Of a DNA stretch of 47,587 nucleotides, positions 31,953-40,265 are shown piece after piece. The number at the start of each line of letters is the position of its first letter. Positions within the stretch are counted from its first letter, which is position 1. The position numbers were made by a program, and so were the translations under genes. The stretch comes from Clostridiales bacterium (GTDB taxonomy: Bacteria; Bacillota; Clostridia; Christensenellales; Borkfalkiaceae): NCBI GenBank assembly GCA_015069295.1, contig SVIW01000012.1, positions 1-47,587 of the forward strand, in the 5' to 3' direction. The notes under the pieces are model-generated. The model was not told the origin of the DNA, made no database searches, and was given only the letters and a program-made list of their open reading frames with translations.

Positions 31953-33059
31953 ATGGGAATATTCAAAAAAATCGGCGTGTTTGCCCTGACTGCGTGCTGC
32001 GTAGTCGGTGGGTTTAGCGCCTGCGGAGAAGAGGAACGGGCTGTGGAAGAGACGATTAAAGCGGTATCGCCTAAAGAGGGTAAAATCGTGGTGCTTGCCA
32101 ACGACGAAGTGGCGGAATTTGCTTTTAGCTATGAAAGCGGATACAACCTTGCCGAGCCTTATTACGGCAAAGGCGATCATTATTTTATGAAAACGCTGAC
32201 TTTGGAATGGAGCGCGAAAAATCCCGCGGACGAATACGAGGTTGCTCTTTCCGAAAATGCGAATATGTCTAACAAAACGGTATACCTTGCGCAGGAAGAA
32301 AGCCTTACTTTGTCCGATTTGTTTGTCAATACTACCTATTATTGGCAGGTAAAGGGCGGGGAAGATACTTCGCGCGTATTCTCGTTTAAGACGGCGAATA
32401 CCCCGCGCACGATAAAAATAGACGGGGTTTCCAATACTCGCGATATCGGCGGGAAAGCGACCGAAGACGGGCGTATGGTTCGCCAAGGAATCGTATACCG
32501 CGGCGGAAAGCTGGATAACATTACGCCGTCGGGTATTGAAGCGTTTACAAACACCTATAAGATAAAGACCGACCTCGATTTGAGAAAAGAGGGCGAAGGG
32601 AAGCAAGGCGGCTCGCCCGCAGGGGAAGAAATTGGCTATTACAACTATTCCTGCCCCTATTATACGGGCGGTAAAGTCGGTATCGACTGCGAAGATAACT
32701 ACGAAAATCTTGCGGCGGCAATGCGTATTTTTGCCAACGCGGACAATTATCCCGTGTACATACACTGTTCCATCGGTAGAGACAGAACGTCGATGGTATC
32801 GATGCTGCTTTTGGGGGTTTGCGGAGTTTCCGTAAACGATATTTCCCTCGATTACGAGATGTCCTTCTTCTCGGAAAGCGGTTGCGCGGACAGTGCGACG
32901 GTAGAGCAAATGACGGGGAGTTTAGCCACGACGATGGCGTATCTTTTCCGTAACAGCAGTACGACGGGAACCTTTAAAGACGCCTGCGAAACCTATCTTT
33001 TACAGATTGGTTTAACGCAAGCCGAGATTGACGCAATTCGTCAAAATATGATAAAATAA
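31953..33059 (+). CDS. exported tyrosine-phosphatase-like lipoprotein
   Basis: 368 aa from the ATG at 31953 (AAGGAG upstream). The lipoprotein signal ends GFSAC (Cys near 24). A fibronectin III-like domain (about 60-150, LTLEWSAKNPADEYEVALSEN...TYYWQVKGG) is followed by a Y_phosphatase3-type domain: VSNTRDIGGKATEDGRMVRQGIVYRGG (about 158-184) and the active site HCSIGRDRTS (catalytic Cys near 272, Arg near 278; CX5R). The protein would act outside the membrane on phosphotyrosine, phospho-lipid or phospho-sugar substrates; the target is unknown. A longer start (31887) overlaps the promoter and is rejected. Confidence 0.88.
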   Translation: MGIFKKIGVFALTACCVVGGFSACGEEERAVEETIKAVSPKEGKIVVLANDEVAEFAFSYESGYNLAEPYYGKGDHYFMKTLTLEWSAKNPADEYEVALSENANMSNKTVYLAQEESLTLSDLFVNTTYYWQVKGGEDTSRVFSFKTANTPRTIKIDGVSNTRDIGGKATEDGRMVRQGIVYRGGKLDNITPSGIEAFTNTYKIKTDLDLRKEGEGKQGGSPAGEEIGYYNYSCPYYTGGKVGIDCEDNYENLAAAMRIFANADNYPVYIHCSIGRDRTSMVSMLLLGVCGVSVNDISLDYEMSFFSESGCADSATVEQMTGSLATTMAYLFRNSSTTGTFKDACETYLLQIGLTQAEIDAIRQNMIK

Positions 33060-33079
33060 AGCGGGCAGGTACGAGATGA

Positions 33080-33109
33080 AAGCCCCCTCGCCGATTGGCG
33101 AGGGGGCTT
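33080..33109. terminator. bidirectional terminator
   Basis: AAGCCCCCTCGCC / GGCGAGGGGGCTT, a perfect 13-bp stem with a GATT loop, between the phosphatase gene and the convergent zinc-ribbon gene. A GGGCAGGTACGAG motif (33063-33075) lies between stop codon and stem. Confidence 0.88.
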
Positions 33110-33114
33110 GTGTT

Positions 33115-33561
33115 TTAAAGTAATGCAATCAACCAAGTCAAGAAATTGACGGGAACGGTAACCGCCGTGCCAAGCGCGAGGGCGCAAGCGACGATGCCGA
33201 GGACGAGGGTTGCCACGGGCAGGGGCTGCCCTGCTTTTTTAAGCCGAACGGATAAGAGAATGGAATGAATCCCCATAATGGCTGCGGGTACGCAAAAGAC
33301 GATTGCCGCCGCTAAAAACAAAAGACCGAGGATTGCGCCGAACCAACCGCTGTATAAGAGCGCGACGGAAACGGCGGCTACGATTTGCGCGATGGCGGCG
33401 GCAATCGCTCCGGTCAGCGCGGGTTTAAAGCCTACCATTCGGGGATTGTATTCCGCCGTAGGCGGGGGAGTAAGAAGTTCGTTTTCAGCAGCTTTTGCCT
33501 TACATTCGTCGCAAACGTCCGCTTCGCAATCGAGTTCTTTGCCACAATGTTTACAAGTCAT
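33115..33561 (-). CDS. zinc-ribbon membrane protein
   Basis: 148 aa from the ATG at 33561 (GGAGG upstream; the longer frame to 33654 has no site). CKHC...CDEC (3-21) is a zinc ribbon, then a short polar linker and three or four hydrophobic segments (about 49-72, 76-97, 115-148), similar to DUF4190-type small membrane proteins. It is 34 nt behind the LRAT-PPTase gene on the same strand and may be its last co-transcribed gene, though GGAGG and a spacer also allow independent translation. Function unknown. Confidence 0.75.
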   Translation of the reverse strand: MTCKHCGKELDCEADVCDECKAKAAENELLTPPPTAEYNPRMVGFKPALTGAIAAAIAQIVAAVSVALLYSGWFGAILGLLFLAAAIVFCVPAAIMGIHSILLSVRLKKAGQPLPVATLVLGIVACALALGTAVTVPVNFLTWLIALL

Positions 33562-33595
33562 AATTGCCTCCTTATAAGGTGTATTTTTTCTTTCG

Positions 33596-34600
33596 TTACA
33601 GTTTTTCGTGGGGTACGAAAACAAGCTTTCGTTTGGCAAGGTCGGGAGAAGCAACCGTTAGCAGGTACTTTTCGCCCGCAATTTCGATTTCTTGCGTTTC
33701 GACTTGTTCGTTTGCCGTTTCAATGTGCTCAGGATGAAAAACGGGCTGGTTTAAACTTTTAAACACACTTTCCTTTTGCGTCCATTTTTCCAAAAGATAA
33801 CGGTTTTTCTCTTCGATAGGCAAAGCGGAAAACTCGTCTTTTTCTCTCGCCGTCAGAATTTTATTTTCCACGCCCGATTTTACGGCGGCTATCCGTTCGA
33901 TATCCACGCCCAAGGTTTTTCGTGAGAGCGCGACGGCGACGGCGTTGCCGCTGTGAGAAAGGGAAAAAGCGCAGTCAGGACATTCCCATTTTCCGTTTTT
34001 ATTTTTCGTAATCGAGAGTTTTTTTAGTTTTTTTCCAAACGTCCGTTCCAAGGCGTATTCGAGCAGTTTCCAAACGTAATATTTTTCCCGTCGTACCTTT
34101 TCCGAGCCGCACGCGTGGATTTCTGTGTTCCGTTCGGGGGGGTGGACGGTTTTTATTTTGCCGTTTTTTGGCAGTTCACTGACGTAAATATCCAAAAGCG
34201 GCAGGCTTTGAAATAGGCTGCGCACGTCTTCCGTTTGCGAGCAGTATTTTTCGCCGAGGTAACACTCGTAGGCGAAGTGTTCGCAGTTGTTGTACAAAAT
34301 ATGATAACCCGTCTCGCCGATTCGGCTGCGTGCAAAGGAAACAATTTCTTCGACCTTGCGTTTCTTTTTCAGTTCTTTTTTATCAGGCACGCCGACCTCT
34401 AAAAAGCTTCCGTTTAGAAATTCTTCCATATTGGATGCGCACACCGCTACGTCCTTTGCCGCCAAAGCAGGGCGCGCGGTGGGGGCTAAGCCGAACTGAA
34501 TCACTTCGTCGTCCGATACGTAAATGCCATAATGATGAAACTGCCCGAAAGACATACGTATCATGTCCCCGCAAACGGGCTCTTTTAATTCCCAGTTCAT
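33596..34600 (-). CDS. fusion: LRAT-like acyltransferase/hydrolase domain plus Sfp-type 4'-phosphopantetheinyl transferase
   Basis: 334 aa. Residues about 1-140 look like an LRAT/NlpC-type thiol fold: GDMIRM, HHYGIYV (22-28, catalytic His) and NNCEHFAYECY (104-114, catalytic Cys106), then SQTED. LRAT enzymes take an acyl group onto Cys from phospholipid and pass it on. Residues about 155-334 are a phosphopantetheinyl transferase: FSLSHS (212-217), GVDIE (231-235) and WTQKESVFK (273-281), the P1-P3 signatures; it should activate the carrier protein at 34597 and the carrier domain at 38075. It overlaps the ACP gene by ATGA. I know no standard family with this fusion, though this is from memory. 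Confidence 0.82.
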   Translation of the reverse strand: MNWELKEPVCGDMIRMSFGQFHHYGIYVSDDEVIQFGLAPTARPALAAKDVAVCASNMEEFLNGSFLEVGVPDKKELKKKRKVEEIVSFARSRIGETGYHILYNNCEHFAYECYLGEKYCSQTEDVRSLFQSLPLLDIYVSELPKNGKIKTVHPPERNTEIHACGSEKVRREKYYVWKLLEYALERTFGKKLKKLSITKNKNGKWECPDCAFSLSHSGNAVAVALSRKTLGVDIERIAAVKSGVENKILTAREKDEFSALPIEEKNRYLLEKWTQKESVFKSLNQPVFHPEHIETANEQVETQEIEIAGEKYLLTVASPDLAKRKLVFVPHEKL

Positions 34601-34857
34601 TCTTCGTTGACTTTTTTCTCGATGTAGTTAAGGACGTCGGAAACCCTTTTAAAATCGCCAAACCCCACGTCGTCGAAACGGATAGAGAAAAATTCTTCAA
34701 TCGCGATGACGATAAACAAAATCCCGACCGAATTTAACCCCAAATCGTCGGTTAAAACCGAGTCTTCTTGACACTTGTCGGCAAGCGTGGGATTGCCCGT
34801 CGCCGTGGTGATTACTTCTTTTAACTTATCTACAATTTCCGTTCTTGTCATCGCCAT
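34597..34857 (-). CDS. stand-alone acyl carrier protein
   Basis: 86 aa. Small acidic four-helix protein with the phosphopantetheine site Ser43 in DDLGLNSVGIL (37-47), where housekeeping ACPs read GADSLD; the LNSVG form is typical of specialised carriers. Its 3' end overlaps the LRAT-PPTase start by 4 nt, and its start lies within the end of the upstream acyltransferase gene (32-nt overlap), so translation is tightly coupled. An in-frame ATG two codons later is an alternative start. Confidence 0.92.
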   Translation of the reverse strand: MAMTRTEIVDKLKEVITTATGNPTLADKCQEDSVLTDDLGLNSVGILFIVIAIEEFFSIRFDDVGFGDFKRVSDVLNYIEKKVNEE

Positions 34858-35539
34858 TTTTCATTCTCTCTTTCTTTTTATTTTCACAGTACGTTTGATA
34901 ATACTGCACCAGTTCGTTTTCCTTTTGCTGTAAATATTCGCTTGCCTTTTGTAAATCGGCGAGGGTGGGCTTTTCGCCGCAGAGCTGCTTCAAATCGATT
35001 TTGTCGCCCAACACCACGATTTGTCGGTTGTACCAATGCGTTCTCTTGACGATATACACGGGCACAATCGGGGCGTTGCCTTTAAGCGCCATCATCGCCG
35101 CTCCCCATTTGAAGGTCAAAACGGATTTTGACTCGTCGCGGTTGACCATGCCTTCGGGAAAAATCGAAATCACGCCGCCGCTTTGCAGTCCGTCGCAAAC
35201 CTCGTGGGTTGATTGCATACTGAAATTTTCCTTGTCGACGGGGATACAGTGCAAATGCCTGAAAAACCAAGCTCCCAGCTTAGTTCTGTAAAGATGTTTG
35301 GTCGCCAAAAACCGTACCCGTCTTCTCCAAAACAGGCAGTTGATAATAATCGGGTCTAAAAAGGTAACGTGATTGGAAGATATCAACGCCGCGCCTTTGA
35401 TTTTTTCCGATTTCGTATTGCCGGCGCGTATCTTCTTTAATCGGAAAAACAGCAGCATAGGAATTGCGCCTGTAATTTTCACGAAATCGAAGAAAAAATA
35501 ACGCCTACGCTTTTTTTTCTGATTTTCTTTCGAGCTCAT
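34826..35539 (-). CDS. PlsC-like acyltransferase
   Basis: 237 aa. 1-acylglycerol-3-phosphate acyltransferase fold. SSNHVTFLDP contains HX4D (His57, Asp62), IFPEGMVNRDE gives the acyl-acceptor phosphate motif, and IVPVYIVKR the third block. An N-terminal hydrophobic helix (about 14-33) fits membrane binding. It overlaps the previous gene by 35 nt. The acyl donor may be the ACP encoded directly after it. Two such enzymes in tandem suggest sequential acylation of one acceptor, or two different acyl chains. Confidence 0.88.
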   Translation of the reverse strand: MSSKENQKKKRRRYFFFDFVKITGAIPMLLFFRLKKIRAGNTKSEKIKGAALISSNHVTFLDPIIINCLFWRRRVRFLATKHLYRTKLGAWFFRHLHCIPVDKENFSMQSTHEVCDGLQSGGVISIFPEGMVNRDESKSVLTFKWGAAMMALKGNAPIVPVYIVKRTHWYNRQIVVLGDKIDLKQLCGEKPTLADLQKASEYLQQKENELVQYYQTYCENKKKERMKNGDDKNGNCR

Positions 35540-36164
35540 ATTGCAGTTCTATTATTTTGTCCCGTAAATACTTAGTAATATTGTTGACGTTTTCCTTTTC
35601 GCTTAAACTTTCGTCGTACAGCGCCGCCGCGTCGATGGGCTTGCCAATCATAACGCAAGTGCGCTTTTTAGAGAAAAGCTTGCCGTTCGTTGCAACGGGG
35701 ATAATCGGCGCGCCGCTTTTTAGCGCCAAATATACCGTGCTGGGCTTAAAGGGCAGGGGGGATTCCTCGCCTTTTCTCGGCAGGCGGGATTCGGGATAAA
35801 TTTCCACGACCCCGTTTTTATCAAGAATTTTTTTGCAAGAATCTAAAAACCGAAAATCGTTTGCGTTTCTGTCTACCTTGATACTGCCCATCGAGCGCAA
35901 AAAGAAGGACAAAAACGGGTTCTTTTCAAACATCAGCTCCGCCACTACGCAGCGCGGATTGCGCCAGAAAAATGTCATCATCATCGTCCCGACGTCCCAT
36001 ACCGAAGTATGCAGGGGCGCGATAATCGCTTTGCCTTTTAGTTTACGGCTTTGCGCCTTTTTGTCTTCATAATAAAATTTCGGTCTGCAAGCAATCCAAT
36101 AGGGCAAAACTCCCGTGAGTTTTACAAACCAATGAAAAATTGCTCGCCAAATCGCCCGCCACAT
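35505..36164 (-). CDS. PlsC-like acyltransferase (second, divergent copy)
   Basis: 219 aa. APLHTSVWD has HX4D (His52, Asp57), and VEIYPESRLPRKGE replaces the usual EGT-type motif by PES. PIIPVATNGK is the later conserved block. The sequence shares architecture but little identity with the 237-aa copy next to it. Its ATG overlaps the transporter stop by one base (TAATG), indicating coupling. The altered PES motif may indicate a different acceptor. Confidence 0.85.
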   Translation of the reverse strand: MWRAIWRAIFHWFVKLTGVLPYWIACRPKFYYEDKKAQSRKLKGKAIIAPLHTSVWDVGTMMMTFFWRNPRCVVAELMFEKNPFLSFFLRSMGSIKVDRNANDFRFLDSCKKILDKNGVVEIYPESRLPRKGEESPLPFKPSTVYLALKSGAPIIPVATNGKLFSKKRTCVMIGKPIDAAALYDESLSEKENVNNITKYLRDKIIELQYELERKSEKKA

Positions 36165-38038
36165 TACGTCGCCGCCTTTTCTTCTTCCGCGTACAGCTTA
36201 TTGGCTTTGCTTTGTAACAGCGCAAGGGAAAGGAAGTTGAGGGGTAAAATCGGCAAAACACAGCCAAACAGGATATGGAAAACTTTTTTACTCTTACAAG
36301 CCACGCCGCGCGATTTTGCTTCGCCGCAAAGAGCCTCGTCCGCCTTGCAGGCGAGGAAAAGTCCAAAGAAAGGCAGACAAGAGGACAGCGCCCACAAAAG
36401 CGCGGGTTTGCCCTTGCCCGTCAAGGCTTTTACCGAACGCAGTAAAAACGCGCTCCAAATAAACCCGAAGATACCGCCCGAAAGCACCCAAAGCCCGATT
36501 TGCACGAAACCGATTTCCTCTTTTTCTTCCTTTACCTTATACTCGTCTAAGTCAAGCACGGACAAATCGATAGAGGGGTCTTGTTCTTTTAATTCTTTCC
36601 CAACGAGCTGGGGCGTGTATTCTTTGGGCATTCTAAAAGCGAGAATTGCACCTAAAATGCAGGCGATACAAACGATAAAGGGCACGAGCAAAGTGCCGAG
36701 ATTTAAAAGCTGGCTTTCCGCAACGCCGAGGGTAGCAGCCGCTTCTTCCGCGCTTTCCGCCCAAGTAATACCGCCCGATTTGTTGATAAACACCATACGA
36801 ATCAAGCCGTAGATAAGCGAGCCGGAGAGCGCGCCGACGATGGAAGAGAATACGGCGTTTGCCGCGAAATACATTGCCGAGTGGTTTTTCTTCGTCAATT
36901 TTTCCTCCACGCTGGAAATTTGTGCGGTAACGAGGTAGGGCATCATAAAGAACGCGCCGATCGCCCAACTGCCGACCATACCGCCGACGCAGCCGATAAT
37001 ATATTTCGGCATAGAGTTATCTCCCCAAATCAAGGACGAGCCGAAGAAGAAAGACAGTATCGATACAGCAAAGGCGATTAGGCAGGTTTGATAGGTAAAA
37101 CGAATCCCTTTCTTTGCCTTGACCTTGTTGAAAAGGTACAGCATCACGGGCACGGGCGCGAACGCGCACGTGTTGAGTATTGCCATTCCTACGCCGCTCA
37201 TACCCATACCGTCGCCGATAAGCGAGTTCATCGAGGCGAGGAACATTTGCAGACCGAAGAAGGTGCAGCAGTTGACCGCCTGCCAGCGCATAAAGGGTTT
37301 GTTTTTTAAGGTGATACGCAGGCTTTCGAAAAGCTTTACCCGCTGAGGGGCTAAGCCCTCGTTTTCGGGATAGCCGTATTTTGCGCCCTCTTTAATGAGG
37401 AAGAGGGGGATCAGCATCGTCAGCATCAACGGCAGGGAAAGGAAGACGAAGGTGTCGATTTGGATTTTTAAGGTTTCCAGCAACAAGGGAACGAGCGCGT
37501 ATACCAAACAGTAGGAAATGGTGTCGAAGAAGGATTTATACCCCGAAACGCGCAGTCTTTGCGGCTCGTCTACGCAAGTGGTGGACAAGGAGCCGTAGAA
37601 AGAAATCAAAGACATCGTGTAGGTAGCAAAGAAGATAATCGACCAAAAGAAGGACCAAATCGTGTTAAGAAGCTGTCCGTCCGCGCCGCCGATCGGCAAC
37701 CAGCACAGCGCAAAGGAAAGGACCATCGGGATAAAGCATACCGCAATCGCAGGGCGGCGTCTGCCCCATTTCGTCGAAAGGGTATCCGTGATATGTGCAA
37801 AGGGGATATCGATAATCCCGTCAAACACCTTTGCCAAGGCGTAGAGGATAGGGAAAAGGGCGGGCAGGATAAAACAAGTACCGCCCAAAATTGCCTGATA
37901 CCCCTCGTTTGCGCCGAGGTTGACGGGGTTGAGCGCGCCCATATAATACGCGCCCATCAATACCATTAAAAAGTTAGGGCCAAAGCCCGAAAAGCCGAAG
38001 AGGAATTCTTTCCATTTGGAATTAAGCGATTTAATCAT
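36164..38038 (-). CDS. GPH-type MFS transporter with a C-terminal membrane extension
   Basis: 624 aa, longer than the usual 450-480 of glycoside-pentoside-hexuronide (MelB-like) carriers. About 12 transmembrane segments with FDGIIDIPFAHITDTLSTKWGRRRP (about 73-97, the D-x-x-x-G/RxGRRRP loop of the family). After a charged linker (about 470-510) an additional three to four hydrophobic segments (about 513-600, GLWVLSGGIFGFIWSAFLLRSV..., resembling DUF4234) follow. In this operon it could flip or export the acylated product or import its acceptor, analogous to LplT beside Aas in E. coli, though the family differs. Confidence 0.85.
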   Translation of the reverse strand: MIKSLNSKWKEFLFGFSGFGPNFLMVLMGAYYMGALNPVNLGANEGYQAILGGTCFILPALFPILYALAKVFDGIIDIPFAHITDTLSTKWGRRRPAIAVCFIPMVLSFALCWLPIGGADGQLLNTIWSFFWSIIFFATYTMSLISFYGSLSTTCVDEPQRLRVSGYKSFFDTISYCLVYALVPLLLETLKIQIDTFVFLSLPLMLTMLIPLFLIKEGAKYGYPENEGLAPQRVKLFESLRITLKNKPFMRWQAVNCCTFFGLQMFLASMNSLIGDGMGMSGVGMAILNTCAFAPVPVMLYLFNKVKAKKGIRFTYQTCLIAFAVSILSFFFGSSLIWGDNSMPKYIIGCVGGMVGSWAIGAFFMMPYLVTAQISSVEEKLTKKNHSAMYFAANAVFSSIVGALSGSLIYGLIRMVFINKSGGITWAESAEEAAATLGVAESQLLNLGTLLVPFIVCIACILGAILAFRMPKEYTPQLVGKELKEQDPSIDLSVLDLDEYKVKEEKEEIGFVQIGLWVLSGGIFGFIWSAFLLRSVKALTGKGKPALLWALSSCLPFFGLFLACKADEALCGEAKSRGVACKSKKVFHILFGCVLPILPLNFLSLALLQSKANKLYAEEEKAAT

Positions 38039-38074
38039 TCGTACACCTGCTTTTTATTCTCAATAAAGGGGGGA

Positions 38075-40006
38075 TTAGTTTTTGGAAATACAGTCGCAAA
38101 TTTCGCGCACGGTGGAAGGGGCTTGCTCTTCCTCGGCGGAAAGCTGTACGCCGTACCTCGTTTGAATACGGTCGTTTAACGCGAAATAATCGAGGCTGGA
38201 GCCGTCGAGGTCGCGGAAGAAGTTGGCGTCCACGCCCACCGTAGCGGGGTCTTTGTCTAAAACCTCGGCAACGCAAGCGCGCACTTCCAGTTCTAACGCG
38301 GAAAGCATTTCGTCGAGATGGCGTTGCATATTTTGCCAGTCAATCAAACGGAATTCGCCGTTTTTAAACCTTTTCGCGACCTTTTTGCGGCTGATTTTAA
38401 AATCGCCGTCCTCTAATAACGAGTCTGGGGTTACGTGGATTTTTCGCACGACCGTTTCCAGGTTTGCCGTTTTTATATTTTCCAATATTTTATCGTAAAC
38501 GCCTTGCAGCTTTTCGGAAGAATAACAGTCTTTCACGTGGACAAGCAGTACGGGCTGCCCTTCGCTTTCAAACAAGCACACGGCTTCCGCGCTTTCGACG
38601 AGCAAGGCTTTTTCCGTTTGTACGGGGTTCAGGTTTTCGCCGTTTTCGCACACGATCAAATCGTCGTGGCGGCCGCCGACGTAATACCGTCCGTTTTCAA
38701 AGCTCGCAAGGTCGCGCGTTTGAAACCATTCGTTATAATCAGTCGCGCGCTTTATCCCGCCTTGCCATATCGAATGGGCGCGGGTTTTCCCTTTTACTTC
38801 CAACTCGCCCGTGTCGCCTATGCGGTATTGCGTATAGTTGAACGGTCTGCCGATAGAGCCGCTTGCCAAGGTTTTCTTGTTATCGCTAATTTCTACCGAG
38901 GTAATCCCGATTTCCGTCATACCGTAGCCGTTGGTAAGGTGATAACCGATTCCGTTGAAGAAGGACAGCGTTTCCTTTTGGATAAAGCTGCCGCCCGAAA
39001 TAAGGAACTGCACGCTTTCTCCAAACAGCCCTTGGCGGATTTCCTTGAAGGCTTTGCGAGCGAACCAATCGCCGAACTTGCCGCGCTTTTCCGCAAAACG
39101 CAGAGCTTTTTCAAACTTTGCAAACGTCTTTTCGCCTCGCAGGCGGATTTTTTTCAGCGCCGCCTTATAGATGGAATCCCATACGAGCGGGACGGCGAAA
39201 ATATGGGTTACGTTGTGTTTTTTGACGGTGTTTAAAACGGTCTGCGCCTGTAAATCCTTGGGGAAAACGAAGGTGCGGGAGAAAAATCCGAACCAAACGT
39301 AAACCGCGATAAACCCAAACACGTGGTAAAAGGGCAATAAAACGAGTTGTTTTAATTCGCCGTGATAATGGGCTGCTATTTTCGGGCAGTGCTTTACGAT
39401 GGAAACGCTGTCGGCGATTTGGTAAAAGAGATTTTCGCCCGTATAGACGCACAGTTTTACCTTTTCCGTCGTGCCCGAGGACATAAATACGATTTCGTTT
39501 TCCCATACGGGGTTTTGCAAGGGCGACATTGCTTTCGTTCGTACGTTTTCCGAAAGCTCGTCGGTCAATAGCGTTTTTACGGAAAAGATTTTTCCGTCCG
39601 AAAGCACCGCTTCTACGCCGTAGTCGGCAAGAATGCTTTCCAATACCCGTTCGTTTAATCTCGAATTCATAAGCAAGGGCTTATACCCGCAAAGAAGAAG
39701 CGCCCAAAAAATCTCAATCCATTCGAGGCTGTTTGCCATATACAGTCCGACCATACTCCCTTTTTTTACGCCGTCAAGAGCAAGCGCAAGGTGCGGGGCA
39801 AGGGCAAGGATTTCCGCTTTACATTCGCCGTAGGTTATCTTTTTCACGCGGTAGCCGTCCGACGATTCCGCCATAATATTGTCCGACTCGCGAAACATAT
39901 ACGAAAACAGCGTTTCAAAGGTCTTTTCTTCCCTTTCAAAGTCCGCCAATTTTTGCGTAACGTATTTATCGATAGTTCTATATCCGTCGATGTTCGTCAG
40001 TCTCAT
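38075..40006 (-). CDS. AMP-forming acyl ligase fused to an acyl carrier domain
   Basis: 643 aa. Residues about 30-500 are an ANL-family adenylating enzyme: P-loop SSGTTEKVK (176-184), LPFYHVFGF, NGYGMTE (near 350), TRDLASF and YVGGRHDDLIV. A lid domain (about 460-540) ends GDFKISRKKVAKR with the catalytic Lys region. Residues about 560-643 are a carrier domain with the attachment Ser in FFRDLDGSSLDYF. It should activate a fatty or aryl acid with ATP and load it on its own carrier domain. It is the first gene of the operon, with its promoter and palindrome upstream. Confidence 0.9.
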   Translation of the reverse strand: MRLTNIDGYRTIDKYVTQKLADFEREEKTFETLFSYMFRESDNIMAESSDGYRVKKITYGECKAEILALAPHLALALDGVKKGSMVGLYMANSLEWIEIFWALLLCGYKPLLMNSRLNERVLESILADYGVEAVLSDGKIFSVKTLLTDELSENVRTKAMSPLQNPVWENEIVFMSSGTTEKVKLCVYTGENLFYQIADSVSIVKHCPKIAAHYHGELKQLVLLPFYHVFGFIAVYVWFGFFSRTFVFPKDLQAQTVLNTVKKHNVTHIFAVPLVWDSIYKAALKKIRLRGEKTFAKFEKALRFAEKRGKFGDWFARKAFKEIRQGLFGESVQFLISGGSFIQKETLSFFNGIGYHLTNGYGMTEIGITSVEISDNKKTLASGSIGRPFNYTQYRIGDTGELEVKGKTRAHSIWQGGIKRATDYNEWFQTRDLASFENGRYYVGGRHDDLIVCENGENLNPVQTEKALLVESAEAVCLFESEGQPVLLVHVKDCYSSEKLQGVYDKILENIKTANLETVVRKIHVTPDSLLEDGDFKISRKKVAKRFKNGEFRLIDWQNMQRHLDEMLSALELEVRACVAEVLDKDPATVGVDANFFRDLDGSSLDYFALNDRIQTRYGVQLSAEEEQAPSTVREICDCISKN

Positions 40007-40028
40007 TATACCTAGCCTTTTTATAGGT

Positions 40029-40048
40029 GCATAGAATGTATTCTATGC
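40029..40048. promoter_or_regulatory. palindromic operator before the acyl-ligase operon
   Basis: GCATAGAATGTATTCTATGC, 9-bp arms around GT (flanked by T and A, extending the symmetry by one base). It lies between the predicted transcription start (about 40063) and the start codon at 40006, where a bound repressor would block elongation. No TetR or similar gene adjoins, so the regulator must be elsewhere. Confidence 0.65.
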
Positions 40049-40069
40049 AAAAAACGTCGTATTTTGTTT

Positions 40070-40098
40070 ATTATATCACACAATTATCAAAAATGCAA
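40070..40098 (-). promoter_or_regulatory. SigA-type promoter of the acyl-ligase operon
   Basis: On the minus strand TTGCAT (40093-40098), 17 nt, TATAAT (40070-40075). Confidence 0.75.
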
Positions 40099-40233
40099 AA
40101 GTTTGAAAGCCAAAAACCAAAAAAAAGCAATCCCTCGCGCGCTCTTTTTTTGTTTTGCTTTGCCTATAAAAGGGGGGCGGGGAAGTTTCTTCAACGCATA
40201 CACGGTGCCTTCGTTTTTAAAAAAGCAAAGCAA

Positions 40234-40257
40234 AAAAACGCTTGAACAAGCGTTTTT
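40234..40257 (-). terminator. terminator of spmA-spmB
   Basis: AAAAACGCTT / AAGCGTTTTT with a 4-nt loop, followed on the minus strand by a T run; about 9 bp behind the spmB stop codon. Confidence 0.85.
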
Positions 40258-40265
40258 GAAAGGGG

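Noticed and set aside
31878-32909. 343-codon minus-strand frame opposite the phosphatase gene
   Set aside because: Antisense shadow; the plus frame has promoter, signal peptide and active site.
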